In this document: piece after piece, positions 1-8,706 of the stretch
Position numbering within the stretch: the first letter of the stretch is position 1
Layout: each line of letters begins with the position of its first letter
Source: Pseudomonas proteolytica
GTDB taxonomy: Bacteria; Pseudomonadota; Gammaproteobacteria; Pseudomonadales; Pseudomonadaceae
Assembly: GCF_007858275.1 (NCBI RefSeq)
Contig: NZ_VFEV01000002.1
Location: 1-64,000 of the forward strand
Direction of reading: 5' to 3'
Length of the DNA: 64,000 nucleotides
Position numbers and translations under genes: made by a program
The notes under the pieces: generated by a model
The model's database searches: none
What the model was told of the DNA's origin: nothing
The model's input: the letters and a program-made list of their open reading frames with translations, nothing else

Positions 1-108
1 TGGGCTGCGAAGCAGCCCTAAACCCTGCCATCGCGGTTTACCTGAAGAAACGCGGCGGGCTTTTCGGGGCTGCTTCGCAGCCCAGCGCGGGGCAAGCCCG
101 CTCGCCAC
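1..108. repeat. REP-like palindromes downstream of tal
   Basis: Two short palindromes, GGGCTGCGAAGCAGCCC (2-18) and GGGCTGCTTCGCAGCCC (67-83), are inverted copies of one another. At 85-108 follows a GCGGGGCAAGCCCGC hairpin of the type found in Pseudomonas repetitive extragenic palindromes. No coding sequence is convincing in 1-239. The stretch is intergenic, possibly a BIME-like cluster. Confidence 0.6.
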
Positions 109-187
109 GGGGGGTGTCAGTTTCTGAAAGTTGTGTAGATACCTATGCTGCGATAGCGCCAGCCCAACCAACACATACTTAACGTTA

Positions 188-225
188 CAAAAAAGGGCGG
201 CACCCTAACGGATGCCGCCCTTTTT
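188..225. terminator. Intrinsic terminator, bidirectional, after tal
   Basis: An 8-bp perfect stem, GGGCGGCA (195-202) and TGCCGCCC (213-220), has A and T runs on its two sides, so it can work in both directions. It lies about 15 bp past the tal stop codon on the minus strand. Confidence 0.85.
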
Positions 226-239
226 ACCGCGCCCGCTTT

Positions 240-1166
240 TTACAGCTTGGCGCTCAGCAATGCCTCCAGCTTCTCCTGGTCACGAGCAAACTGGCGAATG
301 CCCTCAGCCAGCTTCTCCGTGGCCATCGCATCCTCGTTGGACTCCCAGCGGAACTGCGCTTCTGTCATATGCACACGAGGTTCACCGGCATGGCCTGGCG
401 CCAGTTTGCGTTCCAGCTTGCCATTGTCGGCCGCCAGTTTCTCCAGCAAGTCCGGGCTGATGGTCAGGCGGTCGCAGCCGGCCAACTCTTCGATCTGGCT
501 CAGGTTGCGGAAGCTCGCGCCCATCACCACCGTCTTGTAGCCATTGGCCTTGTAGTAGTTGTAGATGCGCGTTACCGACTGCACGCCTGGATCATCGGTG
601 CCGGTGTAGTCGTTGCCATTGGCCTTTTTGTACCAGTCGTAGATACGACCGACAAACGGCGAAATCAGGAACACCCCGGCTTCAGCGCAGGCCACAGCCT
701 GGGCGAAGGAGAACAGCAGGGTCAGGTTGGTCTGGATGCCTTCCTTTTCCAATTGCTCGGCGGCGCGAATGCCTTCCCAGGTGGATGCAATCTTGATCAG
801 CACGCGGTCGCGGCCAATACCTGCCTTTTCGTACAGGTCGATCAGGCGATGCGCACGCTTGAGTACCGCGTCAGTGTCGAACGACAGGCGCGCATCCACC
901 TCGGTGGAAATACGCCCCGGCACCACTTTGAGGATCTCTTGACCTACAGCCACCGCAAAACGGTCACTGGCCAGGCCCACATCACCGTTGCAATCCTGCA
1001 CGCAGGCATCCAGCAGCTTGGCGTAGGCTGGAATTGACGCAGCCTTGAGCAAGAGGGAAGGGTTAGTGGTGGCATCCTGCGGCTTGACGCGAGCGATAGC
1101 TTCAAAATCGCCGGTGTCGGCAACTACAGTGGTGAATTGCTTGAGTTGTTCCAGCTTGGAAGTCAT
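240..1166 (-). CDS. tal: Transaldolase
   Basis: This 308-residue enzyme transfers a dihydroxyacetone unit between sugar phosphates in the non-oxidative pentose phosphate pathway, in the cytosol. Its length matches the TalB-type family. The N-terminus reads [10 protein letters not shown]. The [10 protein letters not shown] strand is at residues 31-40, and the Schiff-base lysine is probably Lys125 in the [11 protein letters not shown] motif. An intrinsic terminator follows. The gene is alone on its strand, and dusA lies 256 bp upstream on the same strand. Nothing is unusual. This is core chromosome. Confidence 0.97.
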   Translation of the reverse strand: MTSKLEQLKQFTTVVADTGDFEAIARVKPQDATTNPSLLLKAASIPAYAKLLDACVQDCNGDVGLASDRFAVAVGQEILKVVPGRISTEVDARLSFDTDAVLKRAHRLIDLYEKAGIGRDRVLIKIASTWEGIRAAEQLEKEGIQTNLTLLFSFAQAVACAEAGVFLISPFVGRIYDWYKKANGNDYTGTDDPGVQSVTRIYNYYKANGYKTVVMGASFRNLSQIEELAGCDRLTISPDLLEKLAADNGKLERKLAPGHAGEPRVHMTEAQFRWESNEDAMATEKLAEGIRQFARDQEKLEALLSAKL

Positions 1167-1352
1167 GGGCGTGCTCTGTCCTATGGGTCTGATGACATTA
1201 CCCGAGGGCTGCTAGCCGCTCAAGGGCGCAAATGCGTTCGATCGTTTGCGAGGGCAACAACCTGAAAACAGGCGTTTGAATGACCGACCTTGCAGGTAAA
1301 TAGGAGGGCAAAATCGTAATCGGGTTCAACCCGATGCAATAAACACCGAGAG

Positions 1353-1386
1353 CAAAGGTGGGAGCGGGCTTGCCCGCGATAGCGAC
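1353..1386. repeat. REP element between tal and dusA
   Basis: GGGAGCGGGCTTGCCCGCGA (from about 1360), within GGTGGGAG...ATAGCG, is the classic Pseudomonas REP palindrome. It lies in the 256-bp gap between tal and dusA, which otherwise shows no gene. Confidence 0.75.
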
Positions 1387-1422
1387 GGACCGAGCACCGC
1401 ATAAACTGACTGGCACCCTCCG

Positions 1423-2433
1423 TCAGCGACCCTCCAGCAGCGCCCCAGCCTGATCCAGCAAAGCCAGCGGGTCCGCAGCCTTATGAATATCCACCGACAA
1501 CAACTGCCGAAACCTGCGCGCCCCAGGAAACCCGGTGCCCAACCCCAGCACGTGCCGCGTAATGTGATGCATCGCCCCACCCGTAGCCAGGTGCGCGGCG
1601 ATATACGGCCGCAACTGCGCCAACGCCTCGGCCCGACTGATCACCGGCGCTGTACTGCCAAATAGCCGCTGATCCACTTCTGCCAGCAAATACGGGTTGT
1701 GATAGGCCTCGCGCCCCAGCATCACCCCATCAAACACCTGCAAATGCTCCGCGCACTGCTCCAGCGTCTTGATCCCGCCATTGAGAACAATCTCCAGCTC
1801 GGGAAAATCGCGCTTCAACTGCGCCGCCACGTCATAACGCAGCGGCGGAATGTCCCGATTCTCCTTGGGCGAGAGCCCCTCCAGAATCGCAATCCGCGCA
1901 TGCACGGTAAAACTGGTGCAACCGGCGTCCTTCACCTGCCCGACGAAATCACACAGCTGGGCATAACTGTCCCGCCCGTTAATCCCGATACGATGCTTGA
2001 CCGTCACCGGAATCGACACCGCATCGCGCATTGCCTTCACACAGTCCGCCACAAGAGCGGGGTGCCCCATCAGGCATGCCCCGATCATATTGTTCTGCAC
2101 CCGGTCGCTGGGGCAGCCGACGTTCAGATTCACCTCGTCATAACCCGCGTCCTGGGCCATGCGGGCACAAGCGGCCAAATCCGCCGGAACACTGCCGCCC
2201 AACTGCAACGCCAACGGGTGCTCGGCTTCGTTGTGACGCAGGAAACGTTCGTGATCGCCATGGAGGATGGCGCCAGTGGTGACCATCTCGGTGTAGAGCA
2301 GGGCGTGCTTGGAGAGCAGGCGCAGGAAGTAGCGGCAGTGGTGGTCGGTCCAGTCCATCATAGGTGCAACGCTAAAGCGCCGAGACAGTGCGGGGCTTGA
2401 TTCTGCTGGGCTAAAGCTCTGTTTATCTAGCAT
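1423..2433 (-). CDS. dusA: tRNA-dihydrouridine(20/20a) synthase DusA, chimeric 5' end
   Basis: DusA is a flavoenzyme that reduces uridine 20/20a in the tRNA D-loop. The SVAPMMDWTD motif opens the TIM barrel, and the catalytic cysteine lies in NVGCPSDRV. I start it at ATG 2433 (336 residues). A TTG at 2442 would add three codons. No strong Shine-Dalgarno precedes either start. The first 24 codons lie on the element side of the attachment core (2354-2361), so the N-terminus and any promoter come from the integrated prophage. Versions displaced by the two integrations persist at 37844-37923 and 54251-54310. The enzyme should still be functional because SRRFSVAPMMD is restored exactly. Confidence 0.95.
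   Translation of the reverse strand: MLDKQSFSPAESSPALSRRFSVAPMMDWTDHHCRYFLRLLSKHALLYTEMVTTGAILHGDHERFLRHNEAEHPLALQLGGSVPADLAACARMAQDAGYDEVNLNVGCPSDRVQNNMIGACLMGHPALVADCVKAMRDAVSIPVTVKHRIGINGRDSYAQLCDFVGQVKDAGCTSFTVHARIAILEGLSPKENRDIPPLRYDVAAQLKRDFPELEIVLNGGIKTLEQCAEHLQVFDGVMLGREAYHNPYLLAEVDQRLFGSTAPVISRAEALAQLRPYIAAHLATGGAMHHITRHVLGLGTGFPGARRFRQLLSVDIHKAADPLALLDQAGALLEGR
2354..2361. other. attL core of element 1 within dusA
   Basis: TCCATCAT, the complement of dusA codons for the MMD region, recurs at 37844-37851 and 54255-54262. These are the three junctions expected for two tandem integrations. The identical core is short. Flanking bases on the dusA side are similar but not identical between copies. 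Confidence 0.8.
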
Positions 2434-2490
2434 TTTACTCAACGTGTTCTTGGCGTGTTATAGGGCGTTTTCAGGCGTTTTTCAGGGCTC

Positions 2491-2529
2491 GGTGGTACGA
2501 TGTACCACCTCAAAACTGACGCGTACCAC
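2491..2529. promoter_or_regulatory. Palindrome plus third half-site upstream of integrase 1
   Basis: GGTGGTAC-GAT-GTACCACC (2491-2509) is a perfect 8-bp inverted repeat. A third half-site, GTACCAC, lies at 2523-2529, exactly 21 bp (two helical turns) beyond the second arm and 7 bp before the integrase ATG. The same half-site recurs near the right end of the element (37763-37781). It is probably an operator and/or an arm-type recombination site. The arrangement is repeated with another sequence in element 2. Confidence 0.7.
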
Positions 2530-2536
2530 TTTCGAT

Positions 2537-3688
2537 ATGGCGACTATCAGGGCAAGAAAACTGGCGGATGGGACTGTGAGCTACACGGCTCAGATCCGCA
2601 TCAAGCGCGACGGAGTGCAAGTCTACCAAGAGAGCCAGACCTTCGCCCGGAAACAGGCAGCCCAGGCGTGGACGCGTAAGCGTGAGTCGGAGCTTGATGA
2701 GCCCGGCGCGATAGAAAGGGCGAGCCGGCAGGGCGTCACCGTCAAAGAAATGATCGAGCAGTACCTGCTGGAAGTGGAAAAGGCCCGGCCGTTGGGCAAA
2801 ACCAAGAAAGCCACGCTTGAAGCCATCGGCAAGATGGATATCGGCAAGCTCAACGATACTGACGTCACCACCCAATGCCTGGTCGACTTCGCCCTTTGGC
2901 GAATGAGCCGAGAGGGTGGTGGGGTTCAGCCACAAACCGCTGGCAACGACCTGGCGCACCTCGGCGCTGTCCTGGCCATCGCCAAAGATGCCTGGGGCTA
3001 CCAGGTCGATCCGCTCGCCATGGGCGGTGCCAGGCGTGTGCTGCGTAAGCTGGGCTACAACCTAAAAAGCCGGGAGCGTGACCGCCGACCAACTTTGGAC
3101 GAGCTGGGAAAGGTGCTGACGCACTACCAGGCTATGCAGGCAAGGCGCCCGACGGTCATCAACATGTTGAAAGTCGTGGGTTTTGCCCTGTTCTCCACAC
3201 GGCGGCTGGATGAAATAACCCGTATTCGCTGGGCGGACGTCGACGAGCCTGGTCAGCGGGTGCTGGTGCGCGACATGAAGAACCCCGGCCAGAAGATCGG
3301 CAACGATGTTTGGTGTTTTCTGCCGGACGAGGCGTGGCAGATCGTCCAGTCAATGCCAAAGGCTGGCGACGAAATATTCCCCTACAGCCCTGAATCTATC
3401 TCGACGTCCTGGGCGAAAGCCTGCAAGTTCCTGGAAATTGTAGACCTGCACTTTCACGACCTCCGTCATGAAGGTGTGAGCCGCCTGTTTGAGATGGACT
3501 GGGATATCCCGCGTGTGGCGAGTGTTTCCGGGCACAGGGATTGGAACTCTATGCGGCGATACACCCACCTGCGTGGGAAGGGTGACCGATATGTTGGCTG
3601 GGAATGGCACGAGAAAATATTGAGGGCGCCCGTCCAACTGGGCGCCGCATCAATGAAGTGGCTCAAACGGCGGGTTTTATCCCGTTGA
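2537..3688 (+). CDS. int: Tyrosine integrase of element 1 (dusA-targeting)
   Basis: This site-specific recombinase is predicted to catalyse integration and excision at dusA. I start it at ATG 2537 (383 residues). Upstream codons in frame run through the palindromic operator. Visible catalytic residues are Arg in the RRLDEITRIRW segment, the HDLRHEG box, GHRDW and the Tyr nucleophile in RRYTHL. The N-terminal arm-binding part (MATIRARKLADG) closely resembles that of the second integrase at 38025. Its 3' end overlaps the convergent PrtN-like gene by 26 bp. Known dusA-associated integrases have the same place and orientation, immediately upstream of dusA and divergent from it. Confidence 0.95.
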   Translation: MATIRARKLADGTVSYTAQIRIKRDGVQVYQESQTFARKQAAQAWTRKRESELDEPGAIERASRQGVTVKEMIEQYLLEVEKARPLGKTKKATLEAIGKMDIGKLNDTDVTTQCLVDFALWRMSREGGGVQPQTAGNDLAHLGAVLAIAKDAWGYQVDPLAMGGARRVLRKLGYNLKSRERDRRPTLDELGKVLTHYQAMQARRPTVINMLKVVGFALFSTRRLDEITRIRWADVDEPGQRVLVRDMKNPGQKIGNDVWCFLPDEAWQIVQSMPKAGDEIFPYSPESISTSWAKACKFLEIVDLHFHDLRHEGVSRLFEMDWDIPRVASVSGHRDWNSMRRYTHLRGKGDRYVGWEWHEKILRAPVQLGAASMKWLKRRVLSR

Positions 3689-3938
3689 GCTGGTTGTGTT
3701 CTTTAACTGCTGCGGCGCGCTGTAGGTCGAGGTAGACGGCCAGATCAGTGAGGTGGATGCCCCTGGCAGACTTTTGGCTCGGCTCCATGCGGGTGATGGG
3801 CAACTTGATCTGACCGCCCATCACCTTGCGCTGAAACATGTCTGGCGTCAGGTGCGTGAAGTAGTCCCGACAAACCAGCTCCAGCGGGATAATTGCTTGG
3901 CCGGCGTATTGGGCCATCAGGATAAAGGCTGTATTCAT
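3663..3938 (-). CDS. PrtN-like pyocin-activator family protein, element 1
   Basis: This 91-residue protein begins MNTAFILMAQYAG and contains the PrtN-family segments LTPDMFQRKV, LPITRMEPSQKSARG and HLTDLAVYLD. PrtN of P. aeruginosa activates pyocin genes by binding DNA. In dusA elements a homologue sits beside the integrase, where a role as excisionase or regulator is an inference. The gene is tail-to-tail with int (26-bp overlap). An upstream in-frame ATG at 3974 would add 12 residues but lies inside the next gene. About 60% of positions match its counterpart at 39136 by eye. Confidence 0.85.
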   Translation of the reverse strand: MNTAFILMAQYAGQAIIPLELVCRDYFTHLTPDMFQRKVMGGQIKLPITRMEPSQKSARGIHLTDLAVYLDLQRAAAVKEHNQLNGIKPAV

Positions 3939-3940
3939 AG

Positions 3941-4237
3941 CTAAACTCCTGGGCGGCCTTTGAAGGCGATCCAAATGTAGTGGCGACCCTTGGCGGTAAC
4001 CTTGATTTTGCCCACCTGTTTATTCCAGCTGATCAGGCGAAGCTCTTGCAGGATGGTGGTCAGCGTGTGGCCCTGGTGCCAACCCGCCAACGCCTTTATG
4101 CAGCCCTGGGCCAGGAGACCACGGAAGTCTGTGTGCCCGAAGTTGGTGCCTTGGAATGCGGCTTGCATTTGCTCATCGCTCACCAGGTCGGTGATGACGC
4201 GCACGTTCGGGTCGCGTCGGTAGCACTTATGCGTCAT
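3941..4237 (-). CDS. Hypothetical phage protein, possible winged-helix fold
   Basis: A 98-residue basic protein (MTHKCYRRDPNVRVI...). I do not recognise a named family. The spacing of helices followed by a KIKVTAKGRHYIWI hairpin at the C-terminus resembles small winged-helix phage proteins, but this is only an impression. It lies 2 bp upstream of the PrtN-like gene and overlaps the ASCH gene by 11 bp, so the three are probably one early operon. Confidence 0.6.
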   Translation of the reverse strand: MTHKCYRRDPNVRVITDLVSDEQMQAAFQGTNFGHTDFRGLLAQGCIKALAGWHQGHTLTTILQELRLISWNKQVGKIKVTAKGRHYIWIAFKGRPGV

Positions 4238-4844
4238 CGCGGCCGCCCTCTGTTACCCGGCCTTGCGTGACCCGTTTGAAACCGATCACCCAAACCCAAG
4301 GATTCGCGAAGTAGTCGCCTCCGGTGCTTTCCCAGATGTATCGGAAGTGCTCTTGCACCGTTGCGTTGTAGATGTAGCCGGGAATTGACCCGTGACCGCC
4401 CTTAGCTCCCTCGGCAATGCATTGCTCATTTGTAATCGCGTGCAGTCGCTCGACGCGCACGTCGGTTATCTCCAGCAGGATGCGGCTGACCCAGCGCGGC
4501 ATGTGAATGGACGGGCGGCTCTTTCCTAACGTGACCATTGCGCATCCGGTTTGCCTGACAGCCCCATCTGCTGGGTAATGGATCGGCTCACCTTTGCTCA
4601 GGTCTCGCGGCGCGACCGCATCAACCTGTGCGTCCGCCGCCCAGGTCTCGCGCACCCACAGGCGGTCGCCGGGTGTCCCGTAGGGGCATTTGGCGGGAAT
4701 CGGCACCAGCTCACCCGTGGCAGAGGTCTCCCAAAAGCCATGCGGTATCTTGAGTACCCGCCGCGTGACTGTCTTCTGGCCGGAAAGGATGGTTTGCACC
4801 ATGGTGCCGCTGAACAAAATTGGTCGTTCAGTTGTTGTGCTCAT
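4227..4844 (-). CDS. ASCH-domain-like phage protein
   Basis: A 205-residue protein with the RPILFSGTMVQTILSGQKTVTRR start typical of phage-encoded ASCH/PUA-like proteins (RP-ILF...ML-GKKT-TRR). It continues with GDRLWVRETW and a C-terminal WVWVIGFKRV strand. ASCH domains are RNA- or modified-nucleoside-binding folds; the actual substrate here is unknown. It lies in the early operon between the 98-residue gene and a small secreted protein gene. The family call is fairly secure, the function is not. Confidence 0.75.
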   Translation of the reverse strand: MSTTTERPILFSGTMVQTILSGQKTVTRRVLKIPHGFWETSATGELVPIPAKCPYGTPGDRLWVRETWAADAQVDAVAPRDLSKGEPIHYPADGAVRQTGCAMVTLGKSRPSIHMPRWVSRILLEITDVRVERLHAITNEQCIAEGAKGGHGSIPGYIYNATVQEHFRYIWESTGGDYFANPWVWVIGFKRVTQGRVTEGGRDDA

Positions 4845-4857
4845 GATTTTCTCCCCA

Positions 4858-5109
4858 TCACATCCAAAGCGATTGATGAATGAACGTCGGGCGGGTCTTC
4901 AGTTCTGCGGGATGCGCGCCATCCGCCTGGACCTCGCACACAAATCGGTGCCTCTCGCGGTTTGGTGCAGTCAGGGCTTTCGTGAGATCAGGCACTGCAC
5001 CTATGCATTGCTCGTATGCATCTGGTCCTTGCCAGAGTTGAGCCGGCAGCACCTGGCAATCTGTGCGGGTTGCGTCTGCGCACAGATAAAGCAGGAGAAG
5101 GACGGTCAT
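4858..5109 (-). CDS. Small hypothetical protein with hydrophobic N-terminus
   Basis: An 83-residue protein. ATG 5109 overlaps the methyltransferase stop codon as ATGA, which argues for translational coupling and against the longer reading. MTVLLLLYLCADATRTDC looks like a short signal or anchor segment, and four cysteines follow over the chain. I do not recognise a family. Confidence 0.6.
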   Translation of the reverse strand: MTVLLLLYLCADATRTDCQVLPAQLWQGPDAYEQCIGAVPDLTKALTAPNRERHRFVCEVQADGAHPAELKTRPTFIHQSLWM

Positions 5110-7091
5110 AGAGTGACCTCCCGTTGTGCCACGCTCAGGGCAATTGCTACCGGCTGCACCCAAATCGACACGTTGCTGAGCATGAACGTCTCCCCAGCTT
5201 CGGAAAGCAGCAACGTCATGCCAAACACGTCTGCCATGGCCTTTGCCGCTGCGCGCGGTACCGCGTTTCCGATCCGCTCCCGGTGGTTACCGTCGTTGAT
5301 GCCATCCAGCATGAAGAACTGCGCCTGCTCAATCTTGCGCACACGTTGCATCACCTGAATTTCATGGGCTGTCTGCGGATCTGTTGACCAGTGATCCTCT
5401 GGATCAAACAGCGATTGCAGCGCGGCCAGCTCTAGGGTGGTGAACGGGCGGTGCCAGGTGCCGTCGAGACTGGTGATCATGCAGGTCAGTCGGTCGTTGG
5501 GCGCCGGCATACGCTGATCGGCAACCGACCATCGGCCATTGTCGTGGCAGGCACTGGCGGAAACGGCACCGGCCGGGGTGTTGTAGTCGACCACTCCGTA
5601 ATGCCCGCCGGTCAGGTATGCGTCGCCCTTGGTGCGCGACATGCCCGGGCGCGGATCTGCGATCGATAAAGCACCGCTGGCAACCTGCTGCGAGCCGGTC
5701 ACTGTCTTGGCGCTCTCGCTCCAGGGAGTGATCCGTAGCTTTTGCGTGCTGGCGTTCGGGTGCCAATTTTTGTAAGCCGGATCTGCCACAGCGAAAGCGC
5801 CTTGCCCGGTGGTGCTGCCGGCGATCACGGTGCCGGCCGGCTTGCTGTAGTCGGTGACCAGGTATTTGCCGAAGCCTTTCCCGGCGCGGCGTGGATCTTG
5901 GACGCAATGCCCTGAGCCGTGGGCGCTGGTCACTGATTGTGCTGATCGATTCCACGGCACAACGCGGAATTCGTTGCTGTGTTTGGCGGGGCCGGCATGG
6001 CGAGGGTCGGCAACGCTGAACGTGCCTTGTCCTGGGCTGCGCTGCCCGGTGACAACACCACAGTGCCGGTCGAAGGGCAGCACTCCGTACTGGGTGTATT
6101 CAAACTTGCTAGTAGGCCGAGGGTCGGCCACCGAGAACTTGCCGTTGGTTGGGCTCGACCGGCCAGCCACGGTGCCGGCGGTGTCCTGCCAGTCATGCAC
6201 ACCGAGATAACCAGCGCGATATTCCGGCACGATCACAAAGTCCCGCAGATGCCCGTCCTCAATTGCAAACCGGCTCAGACTGCGCCAGTCCTTCCCTGCT
6301 TCGACCAGGGCGAGGCGCACCCACGTTTTCCATTGCAGCGCGGGCACCCGGTGCATTGGCCCCGCCTGATCGATATCGCCGGCAAGCGGCATACGACTTA
6401 AAACGTCGCCAACTGCCTGTAGGCTACGTTTTTCCGGCTCATACAAGAAAGCCGGCACCTTCTCGACGTGCCTGGCCACCAGCAAGAAACGCTTGCGGCT
6501 TTGCGCCAATCCGCCGATTTCGCCGCAGTCATGGGTGGTTTCGGCCACGGCATAGCCGTAGAAGCTGAGCAGTTTGTTGATCTGGTCCAGCAGGTGACGA
6601 CCACGGGTCGCCAGCCGTGGCACGTTTTCAAATACGATCAGCGACACTGGGTTGTGCTTCCAAGCCTCGCACATCAACCAAACACAGCGCAGTGTCAGCT
6701 CGTTGAGTGCCTGGTACTTCGGTGTCTGGCTCATGGTTTCTGACAAGAGGCCCGAGGCGCCTTTGCAGGGGCTGCTGATAAACACCGCGTTCGGATCTTC
6801 GTTGCCGGCGGCACGGCGTAGATCCTCGGCAGTGGCTTCTTTCCAGCCTGGGGGCGGCTGCTGGCCGTGGAACGCGGTGTATTGCTCGCGGGTGAACAAG
6901 TCCATCAGCGTGCCAGGTACGCCGGTCATCATCTGGAAGTCACGTAACCCGGCCGGGTCGACGTCGACCCCACCCAAGCAGCGCCATTCGGCTTGGACTG
7001 GGCCCAGAGCTGGCTTGGAGTCGCTGAAACCAGCGGCGCCGCTGCCGAGGCCGCAGCAGAGGTGGAAGTGGGTCAGGGTGCGCTTAAACAT
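5106..7091 (-). CDS. DNA cytosine-5 methyltransferase with six internal repeats
   Basis: I start it at ATG 7091 (661 residues), preceded by AGGTG. The protein shows HFHLCCGLGSGAAGF (SAM site, residues 8-22), SSPCKGAS with catalytic Cys109, FENVPRL (about 154-160), QSRKRFLLVAR (about 197-207) and the C-terminal GNAVP motif (about 608-612). Between motif VIII and the C-terminus, residues about 297-527 hold six degenerate repeats of about 40 residues (consensus V-x2-[WYF]...TV-G...G-FSVADPR). This region is where target recognition is expected. The protein probably modifies phage DNA against host restriction. It overlaps its upstream neighbour by 8 bp and is translationally coupled to the 83-residue gene. 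Confidence 0.9.
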   Translation of the reverse strand: MFKRTLTHFHLCCGLGSGAAGFSDSKPALGPVQAEWRCLGGVDVDPAGLRDFQMMTGVPGTLMDLFTREQYTAFHGQQPPPGWKEATAEDLRRAAGNEDPNAVFISSPCKGASGLLSETMSQTPKYQALNELTLRCVWLMCEAWKHNPVSLIVFENVPRLATRGRHLLDQINKLLSFYGYAVAETTHDCGEIGGLAQSRKRFLLVARHVEKVPAFLYEPEKRSLQAVGDVLSRMPLAGDIDQAGPMHRVPALQWKTWVRLALVEAGKDWRSLSRFAIEDGHLRDFVIVPEYRAGYLGVHDWQDTAGTVAGRSSPTNGKFSVADPRPTSKFEYTQYGVLPFDRHCGVVTGQRSPGQGTFSVADPRHAGPAKHSNEFRVVPWNRSAQSVTSAHGSGHCVQDPRRAGKGFGKYLVTDYSKPAGTVIAGSTTGQGAFAVADPAYKNWHPNASTQKLRITPWSESAKTVTGSQQVASGALSIADPRPGMSRTKGDAYLTGGHYGVVDYNTPAGAVSASACHDNGRWSVADQRMPAPNDRLTCMITSLDGTWHRPFTTLELAALQSLFDPEDHWSTDPQTAHEIQVMQRVRKIEQAQFFMLDGINDGNHRERIGNAVPRAAAKAMADVFGMTLLLSEAGETFMLSNVSIWVQPVAIALSVAQREVTL

Positions 7092-7440
7092 TAGAAGCAC
7101 CTCGCGCACCGGAGCATTTTTTGCACTCTTGGTCGGCTGTGTTTGCGAGCAACTCGTCTGCATTCCAGCCGTGGTCGCGCCGTAGATTCATCAGGTCTAA
7201 GACTTTTTGCGCTCGTACAGCGATGAAAGCCGGGTATGAGCAGTCTCCAGCCGCCAGATCTTCGACAAACTCTTCCAAAGCGAACATGGCCGCCATTTCA
7301 TGGCCGCGACTCCAAGAGACGACTTCACCGCCGTCTACTTCTTTTGGTACAACAGATCCCTTTGCACCACGGATAACAATGGTGTCGTATCGTGGTGTGG
7401 TAGCCTCTACGGTGCCGCCTTTGGGTTGATTCACTTGCAT
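7084..7440 (-). CDS. Hypothetical phage protein
   Basis: A 118-residue protein starting MQVNQPKGGTVEATTPRYD, after a strong AAAGGAG site. The C-terminus has a CKKC pair (residues about 109-112). An acidic helical middle, HEMAAMFALEEFVEDLAAG, is visible. I do not recognise a family. Its leader (CACCCAAAGGAGAAGCACC before ATG) is nearly identical to the leader of the next upstream gene, which suggests duplicated translation-initiation regions. Confidence 0.6.
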   Translation of the reverse strand: MQVNQPKGGTVEATTPRYDTIVIRGAKGSVVPKEVDGGEVVSWSRGHEMAAMFALEEFVEDLAAGDCSYPAFIAVRAQKVLDLMNLRRDHGWNADELLANTADQECKKCSGARGASNV

Positions 7441-7498
7441 GGTGCTTCTCCTTTGGGTGGTCGGTGTCGAGGGGTTGCAGCCCCTCGGCACCACCTTC

Positions 7499-7810
7499 TT
7501 ACTGGCTTTCGCCGATAGGGTTTTGCTTGCGCACCAGGTGCACCAGCAGGTTTTCAAACTCGACAACTTCATCTGTCTCGGATTGCCACTCCAGAACTGC
7601 CTGGATCTGTTCCCGGCTGCACTCCAACACCAGGATCTCTTCGTTGTTAACCGCCTGAACCTCCAGAATATCGACCAGCCCGGCTGGGTCGTAGGCTTCG
7701 GCGTGAACGATTTTCCCGGTCTCGCCAATCCAGTCCTTAAGGCCTTTCAGAAGCCTGAGCCGGATTGTTTCCCCGTTCTGGCCGTCACCGGTGATGACTT
7801 GTACGTGCAT
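7499..7810 (-). CDS. Hypothetical phage protein
   Basis: A 103-residue protein, MHVQVITGDGQNGE..., mainly beta/alpha with an acidic middle (LVDILEVQAVNNEEI). It has no recognised family. ATG 7810 is chosen because it directly follows the duplicated AAAGGAGAAGCACC leader shared with the gene at 7084-7440. It lies in the early operon between the two ATPases and the methyltransferase. Confidence 0.6.
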   Translation of the reverse strand: MHVQVITGDGQNGETIRLRLLKGLKDWIGETGKIVHAEAYDPAGLVDILEVQAVNNEEILVLECSREQIQAVLEWQSETDEVVEFENLLVHLVRKQNPIGESQ

Positions 7811-7859
7811 GGTGCTTCTCCTTTGGGTGGCAGGCGTTGCAGCGCCAAAACCGAGGATT

Positions 7860-8681
7860 TCAGAACTGAACGAAGTCGGTTTCGACGACATGCCGAACCG
7901 CGCTCAATGAATTGAGGCGTTGTTCACTGGTGAGGTTGAGCAGCAGGCTGAGAGCGTCCACAAGAGCCATCAACTGCCCAGCGTTTTTTGCTTCGCGCAG
8001 ACTTAACTGATGGCCGTGTTCATCGAGCAGCGAGGCCGTGTAGGCAGGCGCGAGCTTGTTGAAGGTGCTGACTAACTGGTCTTCACGCTGTGCTACGGCG
8101 TGGCCGAAAGCCCCCGCTTGTTGGGCGGTGAGTTGACTCAGGGCAGAAGCGCTCTTCTGGCTTTCTGTTGTGTGAGTAATGCCGAGGTGAATATGGGCAA
8201 TGCGGCTTTCGAGGGCTTCACTGCACTGGATGGGCTGGCTGCTAACGATTGTTAGCGCACCTCGAAAGTACGTTGTTTGCGATTCGCTCTGCAGGGCGTG
8301 CCGGGTGGTGCCGCCGCTGCTGTACAACTCGCGGAGTTCGTCCCAGTCAAAAGTTGATTCAGCGTTTGATATCGATTCGAAAATAACGATGGGCTTGCTT
8401 GCGTCGAACAGAGCGCGCGTACGGCCAGTCGGCGTCGCATATTCCGGCGAACAGGCTGTGAACTCTTCTTCGCCGAGGAGTTTCCAGAGGTAGCTGATAA
8501 GGAAGGATTTGCCGCTGCCCGCTGCGCCTTCGACGTGCAGGAAGGGGAAGCTATGATGATCTGAGCGGATTCGGTCGGCGTGCACCGCTCCGAGCCACCA
8601 GGCCATTGCGACAATCCCTTTCGTGCCAAAAACGGTGAAAAAGTCGTCAAATTGAATCGCTGCTTTCAGTTCGTTTTGCAT
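7860..8681 (-). CDS. Stand-alone P-loop ATPase, paralogue of the adjacent helicase domain
   Basis: A 273-residue protein with Walker A GAAGSGKSFL (about residues 51-60) and a Walker B-like IVIFES. It aligns by eye with the C-terminal ATPase domain of the neighbouring 907-residue primase-helicase: shared GxxAxAWWLGAxHAxxIR, E(G/A)AGSGK, LWKLLG, FDWDEL, and a terminal LVDAL segment. It therefore looks like a duplicated helicase module without primase and zinc domains. It could be an accessory loader, a mixed-ring subunit or an inhibitor. It lies 25 bp downstream of that gene. Confidence 0.75.
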   Translation of the reverse strand: MQNELKAAIQFDDFFTVFGTKGIVAMAWWLGAVHADRIRSDHHSFPFLHVEGAAGSGKSFLISYLWKLLGEEEFTACSPEYATPTGRTRALFDASKPIVIFESISNAESTFDWDELRELYSSGGTTRHALQSESQTTYFRGALTIVSSQPIQCSEALESRIAHIHLGITHTTESQKSASALSQLTAQQAGAFGHAVAQREDQLVSTFNKLAPAYTASLLDEHGHQLSLREAKNAGQLMALVDALSLLLNLTSEQRLNSLSAVRHVVETDFVQF

Positions 8682-8706
8682 GGTGCTGCTCCTGTTGTTG
8701 CGGTGG

